Of a stretch of 64,000 nt of DNA, positions 51,103 to 60,898 are shown in pieces. This DNA is from Bacillota bacterium (GTDB lineage: Bacteria > Bacillota > Clostridia > Oscillospirales > Ruminococcaceae): contig JAEYNX010000034.1 in NCBI GenBank assembly GCA_023412215.1, positions 186,001-250,000 of the forward strand. The letters are read 5' to 3'. The position numbers were made by a program, and so were the translations under genes. The first letter of the stretch is position 1; each line of letters begins with the position of its first letter. Under the pieces are notes generated by a model. The model ran no database searches and had not been told where the DNA came from. It saw only the letters and a program-made list of their open reading frames with translations.

Positions 51103-51804
51103 ATGCCAAGCCAGATATTTATCCTGATTGTCGAAGACGAGCCGGTGATCAGCAACTTCATCGCCGAAATCCTTCTTGCAAACGATTATAATGTGTTAAA
51201 GGCTGTAAACGGAAAGCAGGCCGTTGCCATGACGACGTCCTACTGCCCCGATCTCGTTCTCCTTGATCTGGGGCTGCCCGACATTGACGGCTTGGAGGTA
51301 CTCGCAAAGATTCACCGGTTTTCGGATGCCCCTGTTATTGTTGTATCCGCCAGGGGGCATGAGCGCGAAAAGGTGGAGGCCTTAGACCTTGGCGCGGATG
51401 ATTATGTAACAAAGCCCTTCGGCACCTCGGAGCTCCTTGCCCGCATCCGCACGGCACTGCGTCATCGGCAGCAGCTGCAGCACCGAGCGGAGCCGGAAAA
51501 GGATGTTACCAGTATCCATGGCCTTGAAATAGACCACAGAAAACGAATTGTGCTAATCGACGGCAAGGATGTGCATTTGACGCCTATCGAATATAAGATC
51601 ATCCTGCTTCTCTCCAGGCATGCCGGAAAGGTGCTGACCTATGATTTTATCATTAAAGAAATTTGGGGGCCCTATATCTCCGATAATCAGATTCTGCGCG
51701 TCAATATGGCTAATATTCGCCGAAAAATTGAACACAACCCCGCTGAGCCTGTCTATATCCTCACCGATGTAGGGGTTGGGTACAGAATGGTTGAGGCGGA
51801 TTAA
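51103..51804 (+). CDS. KdpE-like response regulator 3
   Basis: About 233 residues, OmpR type. Asp55 in VLLDLGLPDIDG, YVTKPFGTSELLARIRTAL, and winged helix VHLTPIEYKIILLLSRHAGK, RVNMANIRRKIEHN. Nearly the same in its recognition region as kdpE of this window, so it may bind the same boxes. AAAGGG lies before ATG 51103; starts 4 bp after the kinase stop. Last gene of alphaCTD-motA-motB-kinase-regulator. Confidence 0.94.
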   Translation: MPSQIFILIVEDEPVISNFIAEILLANDYNVLKAVNGKQAVAMTTSYCPDLVLLDLGLPDIDGLEVLAKIHRFSDAPVIVVSARGHEREKVEALDLGADDYVTKPFGTSELLARIRTALRHRQQLQHRAEPEKDVTSIHGLEIDHRKRIVLIDGKDVHLTPIEYKIILLLSRHAGKVLTYDFIIKEIWGPYISDNQILRVNMANIRRKIEHNPAEPVYILTDVGVGYRMVEAD

Positions 51805-51913
51805 CTTTAAGCAACCCGCTTGCACTTTAAATATACGAGAAATCTCACCTGCAAGTAAATACCAGTGATATTAAGTACCACTCTTAATAAATCCATAATC
51901 AGAAAAAGCTTAT

Positions 51914-51959
51914 ATGGCTATGTTCTTCTTCATTGAAAAACATAGCCATTTTAGTTTTT
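51914..51959 (+). terminator. Terminator of the alphaCTD-mot operon
   Basis: 11-bp stem ATGGCTATGTT with AACATAGCCAT, followed by TTTTAGTTTTT. Confidence 0.85.
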
Positions 51960-51983
51960 CTAAAGAAATATCCGCGAGAAATA

Positions 51984-51992
51984 TGGTATAAT
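51984..51992 (+). promoter_or_regulatory. Extended -10 promoter of the GH3 gene
   Basis: TGGTATAAT, a TG-n-TATAAT element with no clear -35, about 95 bp before the start codon. Confidence 0.6.
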
Positions 51993-52084
51993 TATTTCAA
52001 ATGATTTTTGCAGGCAGCGGTGATAGGCTAGCCCTCGCTGCTGAATCAGTGACCCTAACGGGCCGCGCAACTGAAAGGACATGA

Positions 52085-54874
52085 ATGATGCAGATTAAAA
52101 AGGAAAGGCCCTATTTTGAAGAGAACGAAGCAATTATCCGTCAGCTTGCCGCCCAGGGCATCGTACTGCTTGAGAATAACGGTGCGCTGCCATTAAAGAA
52201 GACCAACAAGAACATCGCCCTCTTCGGCGGCGGCGCCATCCGCACCGTTTTTGGCGGCACAGGCTCGGCGCTGCCCTGGCACAGGCATACCGTTAACATC
52301 TACGATGCCTTCAAGGCCGCAGGCTACAGCGTCGTGTCGGAAAAGGGCCTGTTTGAATACGACAAGCTCTACATCCACAATCGGGACGTGCTGCGCCGCT
52401 TTATACAGCAGCAGGGCTTCTCGCAGGCGCTGGTTCATGAATACTATCGTCCGGGCGACATCGACATCCCCGATGAGGATTTTGACGCTGCGGCAAAAGA
52501 AACCGACACGGCCATCTACGTCCTCTCCCGCACCATCGGCGAGGGCTGGGACCGCCGCAAGGAGGGCACGCCCGTCAAGGTAATTGACGACGACTTCATC
52601 GCGACTGCAAACGACCTGTATGTCAACTGCCCCAAGCCGGGCATCCATGACCATCACCCCAAGGAGCTGAAGTTCGCGCGGCTCACCGACGCCTACACCA
52701 ACAGCTCCTACGACCTGACCGAGATCGAGAAATCCAACCTTCGCCGCATGCTGAAAAAGTTTACGAAGAGCATCCTGTTGCTCAATGTGGGCGGCGTGAT
52801 CGATACGAAATTCATCAAGGAGCTCGAGGGGCTGGGCGCCGTTATGCTGATCTCCTACGGCGGCATGGAGGCGGGCACCGCCGCCCTCGATGTTCTCGAA
52901 GGCACGGTGACCCCGTCGGGCAAGCTGACCGACACTTGGGCTGAGAGGTACGAGGATAACCCTGCCTCCGCCACCTTCTCAAAGAATGACGGCGACACGA
53001 CAAAGGAGCTCTACGACGAGGGTATCTATATCGGTTACCGTTATTTCGATACCTTCGGCGTCAAACCCATCTATGAGTTCGGTTTCGGTAGATCCTACAC
53101 CACCTTTGATGTGAAGATTGACGGCGTAACCGCCGACGAGCAGGAGGTGACGGTGAAAGCAACCGTGACCAATACGGGCAAGGAATATACCGGACGCGAG
53201 GTCGTTCAGGTATATTTCACAGCGCCCGACGGCTTGCTTGAGCACCCCTACCAAGAGCTCGCAGGTTTTGCCAAGACCGACGACCTCGCCCCGGGCGCCA
53301 AGCAGGCCCTCACCATCCGGTTTCCGCTGTCGATCATGGCCTCCTATAACGAGAAACTAGCCGCCTTTATACTCGAGGCCGGCGACTATATTATTCGTGT
53401 GGGCAATTCCTCGCGCAACACCCATGTGGGCGCAGTGCTGCGCATGAGCAAAGCCGCTGTCACCGAGCAGCTGACCAACCAGATGAACAAGGGCAAGCTC
53501 GCCGAGCGCAGCAAGAAGGGCGCCGTGCCCTATTCCTATGCGGGCGAAAAGGAGGAGATCGCTTCGGCTGCGGTCATCGCAATCGACGCTTCGAGAATCA
53601 AGACCCTCGATACCGCCCACAACGGCTTCCCCTACGACTGTGACGACGCCACAACCTACATCGTCGGCAGCGAGAAGGACGGCCCGCTCAATCCCGCGGA
53701 CAAGGTCTATCTCGAGGACGGCATCACCGCCCGCCGCAAGCATAAGCAGATTATTCAGTATGTTGAAAAAAAGCCCGGTATGAAGCTCAAGGACGTCATG
53801 GACGGCAAGCTAACCCTCGAGGAGTTCGTCGCGCAGCTCTCCCTTGAGCAGCTCGCGAACTTCATCAACTTTGAAAAGTTTGTGCCCGATTTTATGGAGG
53901 AGTACGGTATCCCCGTCCCGCCGCAGTATGACGGGCCGGCCGGCCTGCGCTTCTTAAAGGACTATACCCCTGAGGGCTATGCAAAGATCATCGGCAATGA
54001 GCAAGGCAGGGGCAGGCTGCCGAGCGAATACACCATGTCCAACCAGCCCGAATACCTCTACTGCTCCTGCTATCCCGCGAGCATCCTCATCGCCCAGAGC
54101 TGGGATCTTTCCCAGAACGAGCTGCTCGGCAAAACGGTGCTCTCCGAGATGATCGAGCGCGGCGTCAACGTCTTGCTCGCCCCGGGCTTAAATATCCACC
54201 GCGACCCGCTGTGCGGCCGCAGCTTTGAGTATATCGCCGAAGACCCGGTGCTTTCGGGCCTGATGGCGGCGGCCGCAACCAAGGGCCTGCAGTCGGTGCC
54301 CGGCTATGGCGCCTGTATCAAGCATATGGCCCTCAACAATCAGGAGGTGGACCGCTTCTTTACAGATTCCATCGCCTCCGAGCGCACCATCCGCGAGCTC
54401 TACCTCAAGGGCTTCTCGATCGTGATGCGCGCCGCCCGCCCGATGATGATTATGACCTCCTACAACCGCATCAACGGCGAGCACGCCTCCGAGTGCTTCG
54501 ATCTGTGCACCGACATCATCCGCGGCGAGTGGGGCTACACCGGCCTGATTCGCACCGACGGCTTCGCGGGCGAGGAACACGACCTTTCGATGTACGCGGG
54601 TAACGAGTGGGTGTCCTACCCCAACTCCTACCGCAGGATCATCCGGCACTGTGACCACACCCAATACGACCCCTCCATCGACGACGGCGGTAAGCTCACA
54701 GAAGACGATGAGACGATCTATCTCGGCGATGTCCAGAAGTGCGCGGCACTGATCCTCCGCTTCACCATGAGCACCAAGTCCATCGAGGAGATTGGTGCCG
54801 AGCGAGTACCCTACCTCGAGAACTTTGAGCTCGTGGATTATCTCACGGTCGCAAAGAGCGATATAGCGAGGTAA
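52085..54874 (+). CDS. GH3 beta-glucosidase with circularly permuted domains
   Basis: 929 residues. The usual GH3 order is reversed: residues 1-290 match the C-terminal GH3 domain (QLAAQGIVLLENNGALPLKK, AGTAALDVLEGTVTPSGKLT), then a fibronectin-III-like domain (about 350-460), and only from about residue 590 the TIM-barrel catalytic domain (VPPQYDGPAGLR, CIKHMALNNQEVDR, MTSYNRINGEHASE, GYTGLIRTDGF). The Asp in RTDG is the expected nucleophile. No signal peptide, so it acts in the cytosol on imported beta-glucosides. Similar permutations are known in Ruminococcus and Butyrivibrio. ATG 52085 or 52088 follows AAAGGA. Confidence 0.92.
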   Translation: MMQIKKERPYFEENEAIIRQLAAQGIVLLENNGALPLKKTNKNIALFGGGAIRTVFGGTGSALPWHRHTVNIYDAFKAAGYSVVSEKGLFEYDKLYIHNRDVLRRFIQQQGFSQALVHEYYRPGDIDIPDEDFDAAAKETDTAIYVLSRTIGEGWDRRKEGTPVKVIDDDFIATANDLYVNCPKPGIHDHHPKELKFARLTDAYTNSSYDLTEIEKSNLRRMLKKFTKSILLLNVGGVIDTKFIKELEGLGAVMLISYGGMEAGTAALDVLEGTVTPSGKLTDTWAERYEDNPASATFSKNDGDTTKELYDEGIYIGYRYFDTFGVKPIYEFGFGRSYTTFDVKIDGVTADEQEVTVKATVTNTGKEYTGREVVQVYFTAPDGLLEHPYQELAGFAKTDDLAPGAKQALTIRFPLSIMASYNEKLAAFILEAGDYIIRVGNSSRNTHVGAVLRMSKAAVTEQLTNQMNKGKLAERSKKGAVPYSYAGEKEEIASAAVIAIDASRIKTLDTAHNGFPYDCDDATTYIVGSEKDGPLNPADKVYLEDGITARRKHKQIIQYVEKKPGMKLKDVMDGKLTLEEFVAQLSLEQLANFINFEKFVPDFMEEYGIPVPPQYDGPAGLRFLKDYTPEGYAKIIGNEQGRGRLPSEYTMSNQPEYLYCSCYPASILIAQSWDLSQNELLGKTVLSEMIERGVNVLLAPGLNIHRDPLCGRSFEYIAEDPVLSGLMAAAATKGLQSVPGYGACIKHMALNNQEVDRFFTDSIASERTIRELYLKGFSIVMRAARPMMIMTSYNRINGEHASECFDLCTDIIRGEWGYTGLIRTDGFAGEEHDLSMYAGNEWVSYPNSYRRIIRHCDHTQYDPSIDDGGKLTEDDETIYLGDVQKCAALILRFTMSTKSIEEIGAERVPYLENFELVDYLTVAKSDIAR

Positions 54875-54988
54875 GACAAAAACGGTATAAGGGGCATATA
54901 CCTGATTCCATAAATGGCGTGATGAAGGTGTCTTAGAGCAGATATTTCACATTTTATCGGCTGATGCCGACATGGAAAACCTACATTA

Positions 54989-55014
54989 AAAAAGCCTACG
55001 TACGTGGGCTTTTT
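54989..55014. terminator. Terminator between GH3 and heparinase-like genes
   Basis: 12-bp stem AAAAAGCCTACG with CGTGGGCTTTTT (one G-U), 2-nt loop; A and T runs on both sides suit convergent genes. Confidence 0.8.
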
Positions 55015-55070
55015 GTTATTAATAATTGATTTTAGTTCATAGCGTTTTCGCCGACTTTTTAGAGCTATTC

Positions 55071-56870
55071 TTAGATTACCTCAATTGTCATCTTCTTTGC
55101 AGAGAATCTTATCTGAACCCGGAAAAGGGTATCCGGCCATGCTTGACGAAGACGGGTGTCTTTTATCGGGATTTTTTCCACTGGCAGCACCTTACCGCCG
55201 TTCACCGTTAAGTAGCCCAGTTCGGGCAATGTGATACGATTCCCCTTAATTTCCGTCTTGGCGCAAAACATGAGATTCAGGATAACCTCTTCGCAGCTCC
55301 CCTCAAACACATCCTCCATCGTGACGCTTCTATCCTTGTGCAGCGTAATCGTTCTGTAGTAATGCTCCACCTTTGCCTGCGGCGGATAGGCCGACGCGAT
55401 GTCCATCGATATCACGCTTTTACCGGCTTCAAAGACGCACTTGGTGCCTTCGGCTCTGTAATCGGGGCCGTTTTTTTGCATCACCCCGGCAAAGGCGGGA
55501 AGATTGTGGTAGGCTGACTGCATCGTCCATATCTCGTACCGCTGCGGTGAAAAGGTCTTTTCCGTATAGCTTTCCACCCCCACATCAATCAGAAACGGCA
55601 GGCCGTTCTTGTACAAGGTAATGCTGCCGGTGTCGTTATGATTGTGATTATCGTTGTTATCGCCCGCCTTTACGGCCAGACAGTAGGTGTCGTCCCGCGC
55701 GATAAACAGCCCGACGCTGGGGTAAAAAATCTCGGGGTGAACAATCTCCCGCTTGCTGTCAAAAGCAAGTATCTCTTGGGCGGTAAACGCCGACTGAAGA
55801 CGATTAAACAGGTTGATTTCATCGAGCAGGTCTTTCTCGGCTGTGCGGGCAAAGTCCTGCGCGGCAAAGGCCATCAGGTTCGGGTTCTCTGTTTTTTTGC
55901 CGAACAGATATTCCCGTGCACCCGCTCGCCCCGCAATGGGAGAACAGTCGGCAAAATTGAAGTAGAATGCATCATCGACATGTACATGAAGAATATAGGC
56001 GGCCATATTGCGAAGCTTTTCGGTCTTATAGACGCCCTGAAACCTCCCCGCTGCCGAGGTATTTAATATCTCCAGCGCGTTAAACAGGCACAGCCCCGCG
56101 TGCCTGAAATACTGTGCTCCCTCGTCGCAGCAGCCGTCCTCGCCATAATCCTTGAGAAAGCAGTCCAGCGCATACACGGCCTTTGGTAAAACCTGTTGCC
56201 GGACCTTCGGTGCCTGCGGCGTCACAAAGGCCGCAAGCAGCAGGTTCTGCGTACACCATGCCGTCCAGTTGCACATCTGCTCATCACCGTTACCCATCCA
56301 CCAGAAATGCTGACGGACAAACGGCTGCAGGATTCGGCTGTCTATTTCGGACAATATGCGCTTTGATAGGAGCGGGCTTACGGTGTTCAAGGCAGTATGC
56401 AAAAGATAATGAGCCACCGCCAGAGAGGCGCCCGTCTCACAGGCAAAAAGGTCCAGAACCGGCGCGTCCGCGTCCGGCAGCGGCAGCTGCGGGGTGTCTC
56501 GAATATAGCTGTTGTGTGCTGGCAGCTGCCAGCCGCTCTCCTCGCACAATACAAAAATACCGTTAACGATATCGTCTAAAAAACGGCCCTGGTACTCCAC
56601 ACACTCGGCAAGCACGAGCGCGGCAAACGCCTTGCGGCGGCTAAAATATACGGTTTCATAGTGCTTTCGGTCGCCGGTACGGCAAAACTCCATATAAGCG
56701 GTTGCGGGCAGAGACGGCCAGCCGTAATGCAGATACGCCTCACCCCGCATAACAAGCGCCGCTTTTATCTCATCCGAAAGCTGACTCCATCCCCGGCGGT
56801 CATCGGCGCTGGGGTAAGGCTTGTAATCTTGAAGCCGGGTATCCATTTCGGTTAAGTACTTTGAGAGCAT
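55071..56870 (-). CDS. Heparinase II/III-like polysaccharide lyase
   Basis: About 600 residues. An alpha/alpha-toroid N-terminal half (DYGEDGCCDEGAQYFRHAGL, with Tyr and His of the family) is followed by a beta-sandwich opening with AGDNNDNHNHNDTGSITLYK and FLIDVGVESYTEKTFSPQRY, the heparinase II/III signature. Acts by beta-elimination on uronic-acid-containing glycans (heparin-like, alginate-like or similar). No signal peptide, so likely cytosolic on imported oligosaccharides. I start at ATG 56870 (MLSKYLTEMD), with AAAGG 10 nt upstream; an ORF extends further but into the regulator gene. Confidence 0.85.
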   Translation of the reverse strand: MLSKYLTEMDTRLQDYKPYPSADDRRGWSQLSDEIKAALVMRGEAYLHYGWPSLPATAYMEFCRTGDRKHYETVYFSRRKAFAALVLAECVEYQGRFLDDIVNGIFVLCEESGWQLPAHNSYIRDTPQLPLPDADAPVLDLFACETGASLAVAHYLLHTALNTVSPLLSKRILSEIDSRILQPFVRQHFWWMGNGDEQMCNWTAWCTQNLLLAAFVTPQAPKVRQQVLPKAVYALDCFLKDYGEDGCCDEGAQYFRHAGLCLFNALEILNTSAAGRFQGVYKTEKLRNMAAYILHVHVDDAFYFNFADCSPIAGRAGAREYLFGKKTENPNLMAFAAQDFARTAEKDLLDEINLFNRLQSAFTAQEILAFDSKREIVHPEIFYPSVGLFIARDDTYCLAVKAGDNNDNHNHNDTGSITLYKNGLPFLIDVGVESYTEKTFSPQRYEIWTMQSAYHNLPAFAGVMQKNGPDYRAEGTKCVFEAGKSVISMDIASAYPPQAKVEHYYRTITLHKDRSVTMEDVFEGSCEEVILNLMFCAKTEIKGNRITLPELGYLTVNGGKVLPVEKIPIKDTRLRQAWPDTLFRVQIRFSAKKMTIEVI

Positions 56871-56931
56871 CGCATTCATACCTTTCATCGAGTTAAACAA
56901 TAAGCAGCTCTTGCTTGGTGTAAACAAAGGC

Positions 56932-58557
56932 TTATGAATTTTTAAGCCGCGAGGTTTTTTGAATATATTCCCTTGGCGAGCAGCCTTCCACCTTTTTAAA
57001 TACCTTGCTGAAATAGAATGCACTTTCAAAGCCAAGCTGCTCCGCAATCTCATATACCTTTACATTGTTGCTGTTGCTGACCAGTAGCTTCTTTGCGACG
57101 GATATCTTGCTTTCGGCAATATATTCGGTAAAACTCACCGAGCTGTACTTGGCAAACAGCTGGCTTAAGTAGCTGGGGCTAAAACCGAATACCGAAGCCA
57201 CCTCGTTAAGCGTAAGCTTCTTATCCACGTGCGTTCGAATATACTCCTGTACGCTGAGTACCACACGGTCTTTATAGCTGTTGCGCCGAGCGTCCAGCAT
57301 CTCGCACAAGCCGTCGCGCAAGAACAGCATCCAGTTGACGATATCTTGGGTGCTGGTTTGTTTATAGATGGAGCGGTACCCCCCGGGCCGGTGCTCAAAA
57401 ATCTGAGCTATGTTCTTTTCGCCGTCCGGCAGCAGCGAAATGGCCAGATACAGTATATTGCAGGCGGCATCCATCGCCTGCGTATGATGGTCTGCGTGCT
57501 GCCTTAAACAGTCGGCGATCTGGGTGATGATGCAGTGGAGCGATTCGGTGTTCAGCTCTTCAAAGGCCTTGACGATGTCATGCTTGAACAGCGACATATG
57601 GAAGACATTTTTCTCATTGCCCGCAGGCTGCGACTCTTCAAACATTAAAATCGGATTTTGGGGGCCTGCCGTGGAAAATATATGCCTCGCGTCATGGTAT
57701 GCCTCGGAGATTTGCTGGGGACTGCTTACCCGGTGCCCGACCGCACAGATAATCTGCACATTAAAGTAGTGGTGGACAATTTGAAAAACATTTTGCAAAA
57801 TATCTCTGAAAGTGCCGCAAGCGGCCTGCGCATACTGTTCGTCCATGCAAAAGATAATGTTGAAATGCCGCATGTCCAGTGAAACGACATAGCAGCGCAT
57901 ATACCTTGACGCAGCCTCGCGCACCATCTGGATCGTGTTCATATAAAGGTTCATGAGCTTTTCCGCGCCCATACTCTCGCTGCCGGGGCTGAGAATTTCG
58001 CAATAACATACGATATATGCCTCGGCGGAAAAGTCGATGCCAAGATCCGATTTTTGCAGCTCGTACTGCTGCTCGTTCTCAAACAGGTTGTGAAACAAAC
58101 GGATGAAGAATTTATCATAGAAGCTTTGCATATTCATGCGCTCCATGATAACGGGGGACGCGTTCCTCTTTTGCAGCTCCTCTACCCGCGCGAGTGCGCG
58201 GGAGACCGTCTCCGCGAGCATCGCGGGGGTCAGGTCGATTTTCACAAGATATTCAAGTACCTGACAGTATACGGCCTCTTTTGCCAATGAAAACTCGTTG
58301 TAGCTTGTCAGGATGATAAAAACAGGCAGCTCTCCGAAACGTTCACGGCAGACCTTTGCAAGCTCGAGCCCATTTTTGAGGGGCATCTGGATATCGGTTA
58401 TTACAATCTCCGGCCGCTCGTTTTCAATAATCTCCTGCGCCTCCACCCCGTTGCGCGCGGTTGCGCAGATTTCAATACCGTACTCCCCCCATTTGAGCAT
58501 GGATTGCAGGCCGATCTGTACAAGCGGCTCATCGTCGGCAATCAACAGTTTGATCAT
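56932..58557 (-). CDS. YesN-type response regulator with AraC domain
   Basis: 541 residues. Receiver with Asp55 (IVITDIQMPLKNG), a long middle region, and two AraC helix-turn-helix units at the C-terminus: TLNEVASVFGFSPSYLSQLF and VYEIAEQLGFESAFYFSKVF ending KVEGCSPREYIQ. Such regulators activate adjacent sugar-transport and glycosidase genes on command of a YesM kinase. 14 bp after the kinase gene. Confidence 0.94.
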   Translation of the reverse strand: MIKLLIADDEPLVQIGLQSMLKWGEYGIEICATARNGVEAQEIIENERPEIVITDIQMPLKNGLELAKVCRERFGELPVFIILTSYNEFSLAKEAVYCQVLEYLVKIDLTPAMLAETVSRALARVEELQKRNASPVIMERMNMQSFYDKFFIRLFHNLFENEQQYELQKSDLGIDFSAEAYIVCYCEILSPGSESMGAEKLMNLYMNTIQMVREAASRYMRCYVVSLDMRHFNIIFCMDEQYAQAACGTFRDILQNVFQIVHHYFNVQIICAVGHRVSSPQQISEAYHDARHIFSTAGPQNPILMFEESQPAGNEKNVFHMSLFKHDIVKAFEELNTESLHCIITQIADCLRQHADHHTQAMDAACNILYLAISLLPDGEKNIAQIFEHRPGGYRSIYKQTSTQDIVNWMLFLRDGLCEMLDARRNSYKDRVVLSVQEYIRTHVDKKLTLNEVASVFGFSPSYLSQLFAKYSSVSFTEYIAESKISVAKKLLVSNSNNVKVYEIAEQLGFESAFYFSKVFKKVEGCSPREYIQKTSRLKNS

Positions 58558-58571
58558 ATCTCTTCACTCCC

Positions 58572-60344
58572 TTATCCTATTGTTCTTTTCGGCAGTAAAA
58601 TGGACATGCTGGTGAATTGACCGGGTGTACTGGATATGGTGATGCCGTACTTTGCCCCAAAGGCATACCGTATGCGTTCATGCACGTTATGGATTCCCAC
58701 CTGCTTAAACAAGCCGGAAGGCGATTCGTTCTTAATAAGAATATCGTTTATCATCTCGTCGCTCATGCCAACTCCGTCGTCGATAATTTCAACGGTAAGG
58801 TCATCGCCTGCGGCGTATACCCGCAGCGTGATCTTGCCCGTACCTCCTTTCGGCTCTATCCCGTGAAAGATCGCGTTTTCTACCAGCGGCTGCAGGGAAA
58901 AACGGGGGATTAAGCAGTCGCAGAGAGCGTCGGACTCTATCTCGCTTTCCATTTTAATCGCGCCGCCGTAACGGTAGCTCTGGATGAAAAAGTAGTCGTT
59001 GATCAGCGCAAGCTCCTCCCTTAGCGGGATCATCTGAGCGGTGCTTTTGGAGATATTCTTGAGCATATGCGCAAACGCCGTGGTCATTTCGGCAATCCCT
59101 GTGGCGTTTTGTATGGTGGCCATCCATTTGATTGAGTTTAGGGTATTGTAGATAAAATGCGGGTTGATCTGGCTTAAGAGCATCTGGTACTCGAGATCGC
59201 GCTGCTGCTTTTCGTCGGCAATGCGCTTGTTCATCAGCGCCACCACGTCTTTGGAGAGACGGTTTATGCCTTTGCCCACCAGCCCCAGCTCGGTATCCGA
59301 TTCCAGCTCCGGTGCGGGAGAAAAGTCTCCCTGCGCGATGGCAATGATCTTTTTGTGCAGACGGGCAACAGGCATGCTGATGTTGACATCGAGACTGTAT
59401 GTAATAAACACCGCCAAGAGCAATATGAGGATGCACAGCCCCAACAAAAGGCCGAACCAAGCCGTGCGCTGCGGCATGAACTGATCCTCCGACAATACCT
59501 GTGTGAGCGCAATGCCGTCCCGCACGGGATAGCTGACGATGGTGTATTTTTCACCATCATCCATGCGTATCACCGCGGCAAGAGTGTTTGGGCTGGTGGG
59601 GTCCTTGGTGTTGCGGCTGATCACCTCGTAGCCTTGCTCTTCAGGGGTAAAGTCCTTTCCATTAATCAGGTAATTATGTTCCCCCAGCGTAAGGTACAGG
59701 CTGGACTTTTCGGGGAGGGCATAACCCTTCAGCTTGTCGGTGATCACATCGGTGGACGCGGCCAGGAACACCGAGCCGATGGGGCTGCGGTCGGCCGGAT
59801 TGTACACCGGACAGGTCAGGGGGATGACGCCGGGAATATTGGCGTGAAAAAACGGGTCCCGCACGATCCTCTGCCATTCTGAGCTTTGACCAAGATTCAG
59901 GCTTTTCAGCACCTCCACATTATATATGGTGATAGGTGACGAATATCCTAAGGAGTTCCCCACCTGCAGGATCTTGGTTGATTGATCGTTTACGACAACC
60001 AGCCGGCGGACGTAGATGTATGCGCGGCAGTTTAGGAATTCCTCCAGCAAGCGGTTATAGGCCTGCAGGCCGTTGGCTTTTATATCGCTGTCGGAGAGAA
60101 AATAATCCGTAATCTGGCTGTTTGTACCGCACCATTTTCCCAATGCGGTCAGGTCCAGCAGATCCTGTTCGATTACGCTTGCGACCAGCTGCAGGTTAAA
60201 CTCGGTGGATTGTACAGTGGTTTTTCGTTGAAAAAGGTACATCAGGTAAAAACTGAATGCTGAAACCAGAACGGTGACAACCAACGCGAACAAAATCATC
60301 ATCATGATCACGCGACTTTTTACAGTGCGGAAACGGTCACGCAT
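58572..60344 (-). CDS. YesM-type sensor histidine kinase
   Basis: 590 residues. Two helices (about 14-38 and 290-315) around a large external sensor (dCache-like), HAMP (VARLHKKIIAIAQGDF), then the HisK_5 domain QMLLSQINPHFIYNTLNSIK with the phospho-His, and HATPase LQPLVENAIFHGIEPKGGTG and EIIDDGVGMSDEM. GGGGGAG precedes the ATG. Divergent from the transporter binding protein, which it probably regulates. Confidence 0.94.
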   Translation of the reverse strand: MRDRFRTVKSRVIMMMILFALVVTVLVSAFSFYLMYLFQRKTTVQSTEFNLQLVASVIEQDLLDLTALGKWCGTNSQITDYFLSDSDIKANGLQAYNRLLEEFLNCRAYIYVRRLVVVNDQSTKILQVGNSLGYSSPITIYNVEVLKSLNLGQSSEWQRIVRDPFFHANIPGVIPLTCPVYNPADRSPIGSVFLAASTDVITDKLKGYALPEKSSLYLTLGEHNYLINGKDFTPEEQGYEVISRNTKDPTSPNTLAAVIRMDDGEKYTIVSYPVRDGIALTQVLSEDQFMPQRTAWFGLLLGLCILILLLAVFITYSLDVNISMPVARLHKKIIAIAQGDFSPAPELESDTELGLVGKGINRLSKDVVALMNKRIADEKQQRDLEYQMLLSQINPHFIYNTLNSIKWMATIQNATGIAEMTTAFAHMLKNISKSTAQMIPLREELALINDYFFIQSYRYGGAIKMESEIESDALCDCLIPRFSLQPLVENAIFHGIEPKGGTGKITLRVYAAGDDLTVEIIDDGVGMSDEMINDILIKNESPSGLFKQVGIHNVHERIRYAFGAKYGITISSTPGQFTSMSILLPKRTIG

Positions 60345-60898
60345 GTGATCTCCCCCTTAGGACGATTTTTGTGGTTCAATCGTAAGTTTAAATACCACCA
60401 GCTGGGGTAGATGGCTTGAATTTAGGCTGAAGCGCTCTGAAGCTTTGGAGACGCTTCCCCTCGCCATCTAAACGGTTCAGCCCTGCTTTCATGTTCAGTG
60501 TAAAAACTGTATTCGTCACCAAAACGAGGGTCTCCTACGCTATTAACTTTATCAGACGCTGTATCCGGCCCGTTTCAGAGCCCGCCGGATCACGAAAAGC
60601 CTTCGAAATTCTTGTTAATTAAACTTTAGCCTTAAATCCGGTAAGTGTCAATCTGCAGCAGGCGTTTTTTTGCCAGGAATAGGATTTTCTCAAAAATTGC
60701 TTGAAATTTTATAGCTTTTATAAAAAATTTGCATGTTGCACCGTGCGATTCAATGCAAGATATATAAAAAATACCGCTTATCAAAAAAAACTCCATTATC
60801 TTTTTTCGCCGAATCATGTAAACTAAGAATCGGTACAGATGTACAACCTTAAACGCAGCCACGTAGATTCCCATTATTTTTTTACAGGAGGTTACAAC
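60345..60898. other. Divergent control region of the sugar-use cluster
   Basis: 554 bp without a gene. Holds GATGGC/GCCATC arms around a GAAGCG/CGCTTC hairpin (60411-60470) and an ATCCGGC/GCCGGAT hairpin (60563-60590). Promoters for the kinase and for the binding protein must lie here, but no convincing -35/-10 pair was found; an A+T-rich tract (60660-60830) adjoins the binding-protein side. Confidence 0.5.

Noticed and set aside
51869..51889. TATTAAG and CTTAATA boxes near the end of the mot operon
   Set aside because: They face each other as a single dyad, lack the 11-21-11 spacing and are not followed by a -10 at the right distance.
54188..54664. 158-codon minus-strand ORF in the GH3 gene
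   Set aside because: Frame shadow of the GC-rich beta-glucosidase gene, no motif.
60430..60465. cre-like site TGAAGCGCTCTGA in the divergent region
   Set aside because: Only partial fit to the catabolite-response consensus, and it overlaps a hairpin that explains the symmetry equally well.
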